From NCBI RefSeq assembly GCF_009846745.1, contig NZ_AQPF01000009.1, positions 70,686 to 134,685 of the forward strand: a DNA stretch of 64,000 nucleotides, written 5' to 3'. Positions 17,708 to 25,420 of this stretch are shown in pieces (position 1 is the stretch's first letter; every line of letters starts with the position of its first letter). The notes under the pieces are model-generated. The model saw nothing but the letters and a program-made list of their open reading frames with translations, was not told the origin of the DNA and did not search any database. Source of the stretch: Alloalcanivorax xiamenensis. GTDB lineage: Bacteria; Pseudomonadota; Gammaproteobacteria; Pseudomonadales; Alcanivoracaceae. A program made the translations under genes and the position numbers.

Positions 17708-18493
17708 ATGAAAAGAATCGCCCTGCCCGTACTGGCCGCCCTGACGCTGACCGCCTGTGCCACTTCACCGCTGGGCCGCAGCCAGTTCTTGCTGATGCCC
17801 GCGGACCAGATGAATGAAATGGGCATGGCCGCTTACGATCAAATGAAAACGGAACAGAAGATCAGTACCAACAGTAAGCAAAAACGGTATGTGCAATGCG
17901 TGGCCGACGCGGTTACCGCCGAGTCCGGCAGTGACCAGCAGTGGGAAGTGACATTGTTCGACGATCCTGCCGCCAACGCCTTCGCTTTGCCTGGCGGCAA
18001 AATCGGGGTCTATACCGGCTTGCTGAAAGTGGCCAAGACCCAGGATCAACTGGCCGCGGTGCTGGGTCATGAAGTGGGTCATGTGCTGGCCCAGCACTCC
18101 AATGAGCGCATGTCGATTCAATACGCCACGGATACCGGCACGCAATTGCTGGCGGCCCTGGCCGGGGACAGCGGCGGTGCGGCCCAGCAAGGCCTGATGG
18201 CGGCCCTGGGGCTGGGTACTCAGGTGGGCGTGACGCTGCCCTTCAGCCGAAAGCATGAATCCGAGGCCGACATCATTGGCTTGCGGATGATGGCCCGAGC
18301 CGGATTCGATCCGCGTCAAAGCGTGGAGTTGTGGAAAAACATGGCTGCGGCCAGCAATGGCAGCCCGCCGGAGCTGTTGTCCACTCACCCCTCCAGTGGC
18401 ACCCGTATCGAAGATCTGGAGGCCAGCATGCCTGACGCCCTGCCGCTGTATCAGCAGGCCCGCGCTGCGGGCAAAAGGCCGAACTGCGGATAA
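17708..18493 (+). CDS. M48-family metalloprotease lipoprotein
   Basis: Zinc metalloprotease of 261 aa, related to periplasmic LoiP/YggG and BepA, which degrade misfolded outer-membrane proteins. The signal peptide ends in the lipobox TLTAC (Cys about 17). The zinc motif is HEVGHVLAQH near residue 122, with the third ligand Glu in ESEADIIGLRM. No TPR repeats follow, so it is LoiP-like rather than BepA-like. The ATG at 17708 is preceded by AAGGAGG and begins the signal peptide, so the longer open frame is rejected. Starts 14 bp after the UbiB-type gene. Confidence 0.9.
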   Translation: MKRIALPVLAALTLTACATSPLGRSQFLLMPADQMNEMGMAAYDQMKTEQKISTNSKQKRYVQCVADAVTAESGSDQQWEVTLFDDPAANAFALPGGKIGVYTGLLKVAKTQDQLAAVLGHEVGHVLAQHSNERMSIQYATDTGTQLLAALAGDSGGAAQQGLMAALGLGTQVGVTLPFSRKHESEADIIGLRMMARAGFDPRQSVELWKNMAAASNGSPPELLSTHPSSGTRIEDLEASMPDALPLYQQARAAGKRPNCG

Positions 18494-18561
18494 CCGGAGG
18501 CAAACGAATCGTGGTCCGTGGAGTGGTGGCGTCCGACAACTCGCTGGCACGCTAGACGCTA

Positions 18562-18630
18562 TTCGCCGCTAAAGCGGCTTCCCACGGATCGGACTACGAA
18601 GCCGCTGTGGGAAGCTTGCTTGCAAGCGAA
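18562..18630. repeat. REP-like inverted pair (BIME)
   Basis: Two oppositely oriented copies of a short palindromic element. Left copy 18562-18585 reads TTCGCCGCTAAAGCGGCTTC then CCAC; right copy, read on the minus strand from 18630, is TTCGCTTGCAAGCAAGCTTC then CCAC. Each has an internal hairpin and a TTCCCAC tail, and they sit tail to tail between the M48 gene and nfuA, which converge. This is the layout of pseudomonad REP pairs. A related copy is at 35711. Confidence 0.75.
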
Positions 18631-18650
18631 GTCGATAGTCGACCGGGAAA

Positions 18651-19244
18651 TCAACTGTAGTAGGCGTTGTCGGTAACGCTGTGATCGGTCTTGTCCCGCA
18701 CGCCGGTCAGTTCTGGCAGGCGCTCCTTGAGGGTACGCTCCACGCCATCACGCAAGGTGACATCCACCACCGAACACCCCTGACAGCCGCCGCCGAATTC
18801 CAGCACCGCCACATTGTCCTCGGTCAGTTCCAGCAGCTGCACGCTACCACCGTGAGCCGCCAGATTCGGGTTGATCTCCGCGTACAGGACATAGTTGATG
18901 CGTTCTTCCAGGCTGGCATCGGGGCTGATGTCGGGGACCCGGGATTTGGGGGCCCGGAAGGTCAGCTGGCCGCCCATGCTGTCCTTCTTGTAATCGATCA
19001 CCGCGTCTTCCAGGTAGCGTACGCTCTTGCCCTCGATCCAGGCATGGAAGCCTTCATAGTCATAGCGCACATCCCCGTCTTCCTGCTCATCCGGCGGGCA
19101 ATAGGCCATGCAGCACTCGGCATGGGGGGTGCCGGGGCGTTCGACGAAGATACGCACGCCCATACCCTCCTGGTCCTGCTTGGAAAGCAGGTCGCGGAGG
19201 TAATCCTGGGCGCTGTCGGTGATGCGGATCAGTTCTTCGCTCAT
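18651..19244 (-). CDS. nfuA: Fe-S biogenesis protein NfuA
   Basis: Iron-sulfur cluster carrier of 197 aa. The N-terminal half is the degenerate A-type (HesB/IscA-like) domain (about 1-95); the C-terminal half is the Nfu domain with the cluster-binding CxxC in FGGGCQGCSVVDVTL near residue 150. Length and domain order match E. coli NfuA (191 aa), which helps repair and deliver 4Fe-4S clusters under oxidative stress or iron shortage. The gene has its own promoter overlapped by an IscR-type operator (19265-19289), consistent with control by cluster demand. It converges on the M48 protease gene. Confidence 0.96.
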   Translation of the reverse strand: MSEELIRITDSAQDYLRDLLSKQDQEGMGVRIFVERPGTPHAECCMAYCPPDEQEDGDVRYDYEGFHAWIEGKSVRYLEDAVIDYKKDSMGGQLTFRAPKSRVPDISPDASLEERINYVLYAEINPNLAAHGGSVQLLELTEDNVAVLEFGGGCQGCSVVDVTLRDGVERTLKERLPELTGVRDKTDHSVTDNAYYS

Positions 19245-19264
19245 TCCGGTTTCCGGTTGGGGTA

Positions 19265-19302
19265 TTTCCTGACTATTTTAGTCAGGTACTGCGTGGTTGC
19301 AA
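19265..19302 (-). promoter_or_regulatory. nfuA promoter with IscR type 1 operator
   Basis: The palindrome CCTGACTATTTTAGTCAGG (19268-19286) with its flanks matches the published IscR type 1 consensus ATASYYGACTRWWWYAGTCRRSTAT at all central positions; only outer bases differ. On the minus strand a -35 TTGCAA (19302-19297), 16 nt, and a -10 TAAAAT (19280-19275) lie over it, so the -10 sits inside the operator. The predicted transcript starts about 24 nt before the nfuA ATG. Confidence 0.85.
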
Positions 19303-19341
19303 TGGGGCAGCGTTTTTCTCCGGGTTGATCCTGGGGGCCCG

Positions 19342-19451
19342 AGAGCCTGTTTATAGTCTTTACGCCGCCGCGCCGGAGCTCCCCTCTCCACCTAAAGAAA
19401 GTGGGCCCGGCCCTTCGGGTTGCGCTGGGGTAAAGACTATAAACAGGCTCT
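19342..19451. mobile_element. MITE-like element with 22-bp perfect terminal inverted repeats
   Basis: AGAGCCTGTTTATAGTCTTTAC (first 20 bases shown by positions 19342-19361; arm 19342-19363) is repeated exactly in inverted orientation at 19430-19451. The 66-bp interior is GC-rich and non-coding. Size and perfect ends suggest a non-autonomous transposable element. No convincing target-site duplication is visible. The right end abuts the MATE gene's ribosome-binding site, and its TATAAA could act as a -10. Confidence 0.7.
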
Positions 19452-19464
19452 AGGACTTTCTGGT

Positions 19465-20826
19465 ATGGTTGCCGCTTTCGTCAAAAAGCCGGAAATCACC
19501 TTGCCTCCACTGCATCGAAGCCGCCGCGTCCTCGCCCTGGGCCTGCCCATCATGGCGGCCATGATAAGCCAAAGCCTGCTCAATCTGGTCGACGCCGCTC
19601 TGGTCGGGCGGCTGGGCGGTGATGCTCTGGCCGGTGTTGGTCTGGGGGGCTATGCCGCCTTCCTGTCGATCAGCGTGGTGATCGGGCTCGGCGCCGGGGT
19701 GCAGGCCATGGTGGCGCGGCGCAAAGGAGAAGGCGACGAGCGTCAATATGCCCTGCCCCTGAATGCCGGATTGCTGGTGGGGCTGGTGCTGTCGCTGCCG
19801 TTGACCGCGCTGTTTCTGGCGCTCAGCGCACCGATGATGCATTTTCTTGCTCCCAATGCGCCGGTCGCCGGACTGGCCGAGGGCTACTTTGACATGCGTT
19901 TGCTGGGCATCTGGGCGGTGGCGATGAATTTTTGCTATCGCGGCTATTGGAACGGCATCAGCCGCCCCGCGGTGTACATGCGCACCCTGATCACCACCCA
20001 TGTGGCCAATGTGGTACTCAGCTATGGTCTGATCTTTGGCCGTCTGGGCCTGCCGGAAATGGGCGCCGCGGGCGCAGGCCTCGGTACCACCTTGTCGCTT
20101 TATCTCGGCAGTCTGCTTTACCTGCTGCAAACCTGGAAGCTGGGGCGTGAGCACGGTTTCATGGCCGCCTGGCCTTCCACCGCCACCTTGGGCAGTATCG
20201 CCAGGGTCAGTATTCCCAACTCGGTGCAACAGTTCTTCTTCTCCGCCGGCCTTACCGTGCTGTTCTGGATTATCGGCATGGTCGGCGCCGATGAAGTGGC
20301 GGTGGCCCATGTACTGATCACCTTGATCCTCCTGCTGATTCTGCCGGCCATCGGGCTCGGGCTGGCGGCCGCGTCGCTGGTGGGCCAGGCGCTGGGCCGC
20401 CGGGATACCGCCGATGCCTACCGCTGGGGCTGGGATGTCACCTGGCTGGCGGTGCTGATGTTGTTCATCACCGCATTGCCCATGTGGCTGGCGCCGGAGT
20501 GGATTCTGGGGTTATTCCTGCACCAGCCGGATCTGGTGGCATTGGGACGGGTGCCGCTGATGATCACCGGGCTGGCGATTTGCCTGGACGGCGCGGCCAT
20601 CATCTTTACCCAGGCTTTGCTGGGGGCCGGCGCATCGCGGTCGGTCATGATGGTCACCCTTGTAGTACAATGGTGTCTGTTCCTGCCGCTGGCCTATATC
20701 GTTGGCCCCTGGCTGGGATTCGGACTGCTTGGCATCTGGCTGGCACAGGCTCTGCAACGGCTGGTGACCTCTTCCCTGTTGGGAGGGCTGTGGGTGCGCC
20801 GAAGCTGGGCTCACATTCAATTATGA
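19465..20826 (+). CDS. MATE-family efflux protein
   Basis: Multidrug and toxin extrusion family transporter, 453 aa, with about twelve membrane helices in two six-helix halves. The N-terminal helix LALGLPIMAAMISQSLLNLVD and the LVGRLGGDALAGVGLGGY segment are characteristic of MATE proteins that use Na+ or H+ to export cations; substrates are unknown. The frame is open from 19420 across the end of the MITE-like element, but the ATG at 19465 with AGGA 9 nt upstream fits better. Upstream sequence therefore comes largely from that element. Confidence 0.9.
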   Translation: MVAAFVKKPEITLPPLHRSRRVLALGLPIMAAMISQSLLNLVDAALVGRLGGDALAGVGLGGYAAFLSISVVIGLGAGVQAMVARRKGEGDERQYALPLNAGLLVGLVLSLPLTALFLALSAPMMHFLAPNAPVAGLAEGYFDMRLLGIWAVAMNFCYRGYWNGISRPAVYMRTLITTHVANVVLSYGLIFGRLGLPEMGAAGAGLGTTLSLYLGSLLYLLQTWKLGREHGFMAAWPSTATLGSIARVSIPNSVQQFFFSAGLTVLFWIIGMVGADEVAVAHVLITLILLLILPAIGLGLAAASLVGQALGRRDTADAYRWGWDVTWLAVLMLFITALPMWLAPEWILGLFLHQPDLVALGRVPLMITGLAICLDGAAIIFTQALLGAGASRSVMMVTLVVQWCLFLPLAYIVGPWLGFGLLGIWLAQALQRLVTSSLLGGLWVRRSWAHIQL

Positions 20827-20836
20827 CGAGGTCTTC

Positions 20837-21061
20837 ATGAGCGATCAGAACAATTCCGGCTCGGACCGCCCCAACTCCCTGCAAGTATTGAAAAGTATTC
20901 TTGCCGGACTGTTTGGTGTGCAGAGCCACGCCAACCGCGAACGGGATTTTAACAAGGGCAATCCCGGCGATTATATCGGTGTTTATGTGGTCCTGGTGTT
21001 GGGTCTGGTGATCGGTGTTTTCGTGGTAGTGAAAATGGTTCTCAGTGCCGCCGGGTCATAG
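20837..21061 (+). CDS. DUF2970 small membrane protein
   Basis: Protein of 74 aa with a soluble N-terminus, LQVLKSILAGLFGVQSHANRERDF, and one C-terminal membrane helix (about 48-70). This matches DUF2970, a short family common in gamma- and betaproteobacteria; function unknown. Starts 10 bp after the MATE gene on the same strand. Confidence 0.8.
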   Translation: MSDQNNSGSDRPNSLQVLKSILAGLFGVQSHANRERDFNKGNPGDYIGVYVVLVLGLVIGVFVVVKMVLSAAGS

Positions 21062-21076
21062 CGGAACACACTAGGG

Positions 21077-21110
21077 ATATAGCGATATATTTCTTTTAAG
21101 TATAAAAACC
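21077..21110. promoter_or_regulatory. AT-rich island upstream of cysI, candidate CysB site
   Basis: A 34-bp AT-rich stretch (ATATAGCGATATATTTCTTT onward, then AAGTATAAAAACC) in otherwise GC-rich DNA, about 85 bp before the cysI ATG. It resembles the region before cysB at 31881-31903 (minus strand ATAGTTCTTTATATTTTTAT then AACC) in composition and in the shared TTCTTT and TATAA...ACC blocks. CysB is known to bind such AT-rich sites. A small hairpin AAGCCG/CGGCTT follows at 21142-21158. Confidence 0.45.
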
Positions 21111-21192
21111 CTTTGCTAAAGTTCGCGCCACTCGGAATTGTAAGCCGCCAAACGGCTTGCAAATCAACGAATTAACACGGCGCGACACAGCA

Positions 21193-22842
21193 ATGTACGT
21201 ATATCAGGACTATGACCAACGGCTTCTGGAAGAGCGGGTGGCACAGTACCGCGACCAGACCCGACGTTACCTGGCGGGCCAACTGAGCGAGGACGAATTT
21301 CTCGCTCTGCGGCTGCAGAACGGGCTCTACATCCAGCGCTATGCGCCGATGATGCGTATCTCCGTACCTTACGGCATGCTCAACACCACCCAGGTGCGCA
21401 AGCTGGCGTCCATCAGCCGCGATTACGACAAGGGCTTCTGCCACGTCAGTACCCGTCAGAATATCCAGTTGAACTGGCCGGAAGTGGCGGACACTCCCGA
21501 CATTCTCGCCGAGCTGGCCAGCGTGCAAATGCACGCCATTCAAACCAGCGGTAACTGTATTCGCAACATCACCACCGACGAATACGCCGGCGTTAATCCG
21601 CGTGAAATCGAAGACCCGCGCCCCTGGTGTGAAGTGATCCGCCAGTGGGCCACCTTCAACCCGGAATTCGCTTATCTGCCGCGCAAATTCAAAATCGCCG
21701 TGAACGCGGTACCGGACGCCGATCCTGCTTTGATCGGCGTGCACGATATCGGCGTACAGATCGTCCATGACCACGATGGCGAAACCGGCTTTCAGGTCTG
21801 GGCCGGCGGTGGTCTCGGCCGCACCCCGATGACCGGTGAGGTGATCGGCGAGTTTGTCCCCTGGCCGGATCTGCTTGCCTATCTGGAAGCGATTCTGCGG
21901 GTGTACAACAAATACGGAAATCGCGACAACAAGTACAAGGCCCGCATCAAGATTCTGGTGAAGGCTTTGGGCGCGGATAAGTTCCGCGAGTTGGCGGAAG
22001 CGGAATTCGCCGAGCTGAAAGGCGGCGCCATGACGCTGACCCGGGAGGAAGTGGCCCGCATCAAGGCCTGCTTCGTGGATCCGGATTATCGCGTTGATGT
22101 GGACAGCGCCGCGCTGCACAGTGCTCTGGATCAGCACCGTGCCTTCAACCGCTGGTACCACACCAACACCCGCGCCCATAAGAGGGGCGGCTACCGGGCG
22201 GTGACCCTGACGCTGAAGAAGACCGGCCGCATCCCCGGTGACATTACCGACGAACAACTGGAAGCAGTGGCCGATCTGGCGGACCGTTATGCGTTCTCCG
22301 AAGTGCGCACCACGCACCAGCAGAACATGGTTCTGGCTGATGTCGCCGAGGACGAGTTGTATGATCTCTGGCGACAGCTGGACGCGCTCGGGTTCGCCAC
22401 ACCGAATCTGGGACTGATCACCGACATCGTGTCCTGCCCCGGCGGTGACCTTTGCGCACTGGCCAACGCTAAGTCCGTGCCGATCGCGGAGGGTATCCAG
22501 CGCCAGTTCGACGACCTGGATTTTGTTCATGATCTGGGACCGCTGGATGTCAATATTTCCGGTTGCATGAACGCCTGCGGTCACCACCATATTGGCCACA
22601 TCGGTATTCTCGGCGTGGACAAAAAGGGCAAGGAGTTCTACCAGATCACCCTGGGTGGTCGCGGTGACCGCCAATCCCGCATTGGCGAAAAAATGGGGCC
22701 GTCCTTCGAGTCCCATGAGGTCAACGGCGTGATCGGCAAGATCGTCCGCGTGTATCTGGACAATCGTCTGGAAAACGAGCCTTTCATCAGTACGTACGAG
22801 CGCATTGGCATGGACCCGTTCAAGGAGGTGGTATATGGCTAA
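21193..22842 (+). CDS. cysI: Assimilatory sulfite reductase hemoprotein
   Basis: Siroheme/4Fe-4S enzyme that reduces sulfite to sulfide for cysteine synthesis, 549 aa. Two nitrite/sulfite reductase half-domains are seen; siroheme-contacting RQNIQLNW lies near residue 93. The cluster cysteines are in SCPGGDLCALANA and ISGCMNACGHHHIGHIG in the C-terminal half. The pseudomonad type lacks a CysJ partner gene and is followed by a DUF934 gene, as here. The ATG at 21193 begins the family N-terminus MYVYQDYDQRLL. The upstream AT-rich island suggests CysB control, and cysB itself is in the window at 30878. Confidence 0.93.
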   Translation: MYVYQDYDQRLLEERVAQYRDQTRRYLAGQLSEDEFLALRLQNGLYIQRYAPMMRISVPYGMLNTTQVRKLASISRDYDKGFCHVSTRQNIQLNWPEVADTPDILAELASVQMHAIQTSGNCIRNITTDEYAGVNPREIEDPRPWCEVIRQWATFNPEFAYLPRKFKIAVNAVPDADPALIGVHDIGVQIVHDHDGETGFQVWAGGGLGRTPMTGEVIGEFVPWPDLLAYLEAILRVYNKYGNRDNKYKARIKILVKALGADKFRELAEAEFAELKGGAMTLTREEVARIKACFVDPDYRVDVDSAALHSALDQHRAFNRWYHTNTRAHKRGGYRAVTLTLKKTGRIPGDITDEQLEAVADLADRYAFSEVRTTHQQNMVLADVAEDELYDLWRQLDALGFATPNLGLITDIVSCPGGDLCALANAKSVPIAEGIQRQFDDLDFVHDLGPLDVNISGCMNACGHHHIGHIGILGVDKKGKEFYQITLGGRGDRQSRIGEKMGPSFESHEVNGVIGKIVRVYLDNRLENEPFISTYERIGMDPFKEVVYG

Positions 22843-23338
22843 GGTAATCGTCAACGGCGACATCGTAGACAATGCCTGGCAGCGGCTGACCTCCGAGGAA
22901 TTGGAGCAACAAGGAGTTCCGGAGGCAGGCGCGGTGATCGTGCCGCTGGCGTACTGGCTGTCTCATCGTGAGGCCCTGCTGGAGCGCTCGGCGCCGGTGG
23001 GAGTGTGCCTGGAACCCGGTGAAGAGCCCGCGGATCTGGCCGCGGACTTGCCCACCCTGCCCCTGGTGGCGGTGAACTTTCCCGCTTTCAAGGACGGCCG
23101 GGGTTATTCCTATGCCCGTGAGTTGCGCACCCGCTATGGTTTTGAAGGTGAGGTGCGAGCGGTGGGGGATGTGCTGCAGGATCAGCTGTTCTACATGCAC
23201 CGGGTCGGCTTCAATGCCTTCGAGGTGCGTGCCGACCGTGATATCGAGGAAGCCCTGAATGGCCTGCGCCCGTTCTCGGTTACCTATCAGGGCGACGTTC
23301 ACGACGAGCGCCCGATCTATCGCCGTCAATCCGCCTGA
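22835..23338 (+). CDS. DUF934 protein, sulfite-reductase associated
   Basis: Protein of 167 aa of family DUF934, which regularly follows cysI and is presumed to assist assimilatory sulfate reduction. Conserved DGRGYSYARELRTRYGFEGEVRAVGDVLQDQLFYMHRVGFNAFEV is present (residues about 85-130). The ATG at 22835 has a perfect AAGGAGGT 5 nt upstream and overlaps the cysI stop by 8 bp, so the pair is coupled. The biochemical role is not established. Confidence 0.88.
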   Translation: MAKVIVNGDIVDNAWQRLTSEELEQQGVPEAGAVIVPLAYWLSHREALLERSAPVGVCLEPGEEPADLAADLPTLPLVAVNFPAFKDGRGYSYARELRTRYGFEGEVRAVGDVLQDQLFYMHRVGFNAFEVRADRDIEEALNGLRPFSVTYQGDVHDERPIYRRQSA

Positions 23339-23345
23339 TCATCAA

Positions 23346-23365
23346 TCCGCCCCGTCCGGGGCGGA
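23346..23365. terminator. Terminator hairpin between DUF934 gene and zntB
   Basis: TCCGCCCC and GGGGCGGA form an 8-bp stem with a 4-nt loop, between the converging genes. The following CCTTCCTTT is only a weak T-run on the plus strand. Confidence 0.6.
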
Positions 23366-23400
23366 CCTTCCTTTGGCAAGCGCCGGTGCCGAACCGTGTT

Positions 23401-24363
23401 TCACACCCAGCGTCGCCGGATCATCCACAGCAGGATGCCGGTGCTGGTAATCGCGAGCATTCCACTGAACCACCAGAATCCGTTGGGGTCCTCCAGCCAC
23501 GGCAAGCCCCCCACATTGATACCAAACAGACCGGTCAGGAAGCCCAGCGGCAGAAAAATGGCGCTGATGATGGCCAGCAGATACATGCGGTCATTGATGG
23601 TCTCGTTCTGCGCGGAAAAGACCTCTTCTTGCAGCAGCGTGGCATGTTCGCGGGCCGCGTCCAGATCCTCCAGCAGGCGTTGCAGGCGATCGGTGGCTTC
23701 ACGAATGGTCTCCGCGTCGCCACTGCGAATACGGCTGTCGCCATGCAGTTTGATCAGTGCGTCCCGTTGTGGGGCCATGTAGCGACGCAGTGTGATGGCC
23801 CGGCGGCGCAAGGCGCCGATGCGCCGTGTCTGCTCGCGGCTGCCCGGCCGGCTTTCCAACTGTTCGGAAAAAGCCGCCACCTGGTCCTCGATCTGTTCAA
23901 TTGCGTCTTCCATGCGCCAGACCAGCCCGTCCACCAGCCCGGCGAGCAGCTCGGACGGCGTCGCCGGCCCCTCGCCCGCGTACAGGGCCTCGACCAGCTC
24001 GGTGAGTGATTTAAGGGTACGCTTTTGGGTGCTGATCACCAGGCCGTCCCGGACCCACAGCCGTACCGCGATCATGTCCTCGGGGCGGGCATCGGGGGAC
24101 AGATTGACCCCACGGAGATAAACCAGAAGCCCCCCGCCCACCTCGCTGACCCGCGGCCGGGTTTCCGGCGTCAGCAGGGCCTCGCTGACCACCATCGGAA
24201 TATCCGCTCTGGCTTCCAGCCAGTCCCGGCTTTCCGGACGAGTGTAATCCAGATGAATCCAACGGGTGGCATGGTCACCGGCGGACAGCTGTGGCTCGAA
24301 GGGCGTCGCTCCGCCCTTGCCGTCCAGACGCAGTGCGAATTTAAGCCAGCCGGGGTCAGTCAT
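23401..24363 (-). CDS. zntB: CorA-like zinc/divalent cation transporter
   Basis: CorA superfamily member of 320 aa, closest to ZntB. A large cytoplasmic N-terminal domain with long helices (about 140-260, MEDAIEQIEDQVAAFSEQLE onward) leads to two C-terminal membrane helices (about 262-284 and 294-312). The pore signature is GLFGINVGG (GIN, variant of the CorA GMN motif). Such proteins form pentameric channels; ZntB transports Zn2+ with protons. Last gene of the minus-strand run that starts at fimL. Confidence 0.88.
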   Translation of the reverse strand: MTDPGWLKFALRLDGKGGATPFEPQLSAGDHATRWIHLDYTRPESRDWLEARADIPMVVSEALLTPETRPRVSEVGGGLLVYLRGVNLSPDARPEDMIAVRLWVRDGLVISTQKRTLKSLTELVEALYAGEGPATPSELLAGLVDGLVWRMEDAIEQIEDQVAAFSEQLESRPGSREQTRRIGALRRRAITLRRYMAPQRDALIKLHGDSRIRSGDAETIREATDRLQRLLEDLDAAREHATLLQEEVFSAQNETINDRMYLLAIISAIFLPLGFLTGLFGINVGGLPWLEDPNGFWWFSGMLAITSTGILLWMIRRRWV

Positions 24364-24394
24364 GGTGCCTCCCGTATCAGTGGTCTGCCAGCGA

Positions 24395-25387
24395 TCAACC
24401 GCCTATCTTGACCACCACGCGGCCGCGCACGCCGCCGGCGAGGATACGCTCGAACCATTCCGGCAGTTGTTCCCGAGTGATTTCCGCCGCTTCCAACGCG
24501 GCCAGATCCGGGGTCCAGTCCGAGGCCAGCAACTGCCAGATCTGCTGCTTCACTTCGCGCGGCAGTTCCACGCTGTCCACGCCGAGCAGATTGACGCCAC
24601 GCAGGATGAACGGAAGCACCGTGGCACTATTGAGTTGCGGTGATCCCACCAGGCCGCAGCAGGCGGCGCTGGCGCCGTATTGCAGGCTTTTCAGGGCGTT
24701 CACCAGCATGTCGCCGCCGACGCAGTCCACCACCCCGGCCCAGCGTGGCTTCAACATCGGCTTATTGGCATCCGTCAGGGCGTCCTCGCGGGAAATGATG
24801 TCCGCTGCTCCCAGGGCTTTCAGCCAGTCGTGGGCGTCGCTTTTACCGGTAACGGCGACCACGCGAAAGCCCAGCCGGGACAGGATCGAGACCGCCACGC
24901 AACCAACACCGCCGGTGGCGCCGGTAACCAGCACGTCACCCTGGTCCTCCTGCAGGCCGGTATCCAGCAATGCCTCCACGCACAAGGCGGCGGTGAGGCC
25001 GGCGGTGCCCAGCATCATGGCGGAGCGTGGGTCCATGCCATCCGGCAGCGGCACCAGCCAATCCGCTGGCACGCGAATGTAATCGCCGTAGCCGCCGACG
25101 GTGTTCATGCCCAGGTCATAGCCGGTGCAGATGACCTGGTCACCGGGGCTGAATGGGCCCTGCTCCGCTTCTTCCACCACACCAACGGCGTCGATGCCCG
25201 GTGTATGTGGATAATGGCGGGTGACGCCCTTGTTGCCGCTGGCGCTGAGCGCGTCCTTGTAGTTCAGAGAAGACCAGCTCACCTTAACCAGAACCTCGCC
25301 TTCCGGCAGATCACTCAGCTCACGCTCCCCTACCCGGCTTTGGTAGCCATTGTCGGTGCTTTCGGTGATCAGGGCCTTGAATGTCAT
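24395..25387 (-). CDS. acuI: YhdH/AcuI-family NADPH oxidoreductase (acryloyl-CoA reductase)
   Basis: Zinc-free medium-chain dehydrogenase/reductase, 330 aa. N-terminal GroES-like domain with SSLNYKDALSASGNKGVTRHYPHTPGIDAVG, the family segment GYDLGMNTVGGYGDYIRVPADW, and a Rossmann domain with VTGATGGVGCVAVSILSRLG near residue 155. YhdH/AcuI enzymes reduce acryloyl-CoA to propionyl-CoA with NADPH and protect against acrylate toxicity, relevant to DMSP use in marine bacteria. There are no DMSP genes nearby, so the in vivo substrate is inferred from the family. Confidence 0.9.
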   Translation of the reverse strand: MTFKALITESTDNGYQSRVGERELSDLPEGEVLVKVSWSSLNYKDALSASGNKGVTRHYPHTPGIDAVGVVEEAEQGPFSPGDQVICTGYDLGMNTVGGYGDYIRVPADWLVPLPDGMDPRSAMMLGTAGLTAALCVEALLDTGLQEDQGDVLVTGATGGVGCVAVSILSRLGFRVVAVTGKSDAHDWLKALGAADIISREDALTDANKPMLKPRWAGVVDCVGGDMLVNALKSLQYGASAACCGLVGSPQLNSATVLPFILRGVNLLGVDSVELPREVKQQIWQLLASDWTPDLAALEAAEITREQLPEWFERILAGGVRGRVVVKIGG

Positions 25388-25420
25388 TACCAGCTCCGTT
25401 TGCTGTTGTCCGTCGGGTAT

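Noticed and set aside
21157..21192. Upstream extension of cysI to 21157
   Set aside because: The added residues are not family-like; MYVYQDYDQ at 21193 is the conserved start.
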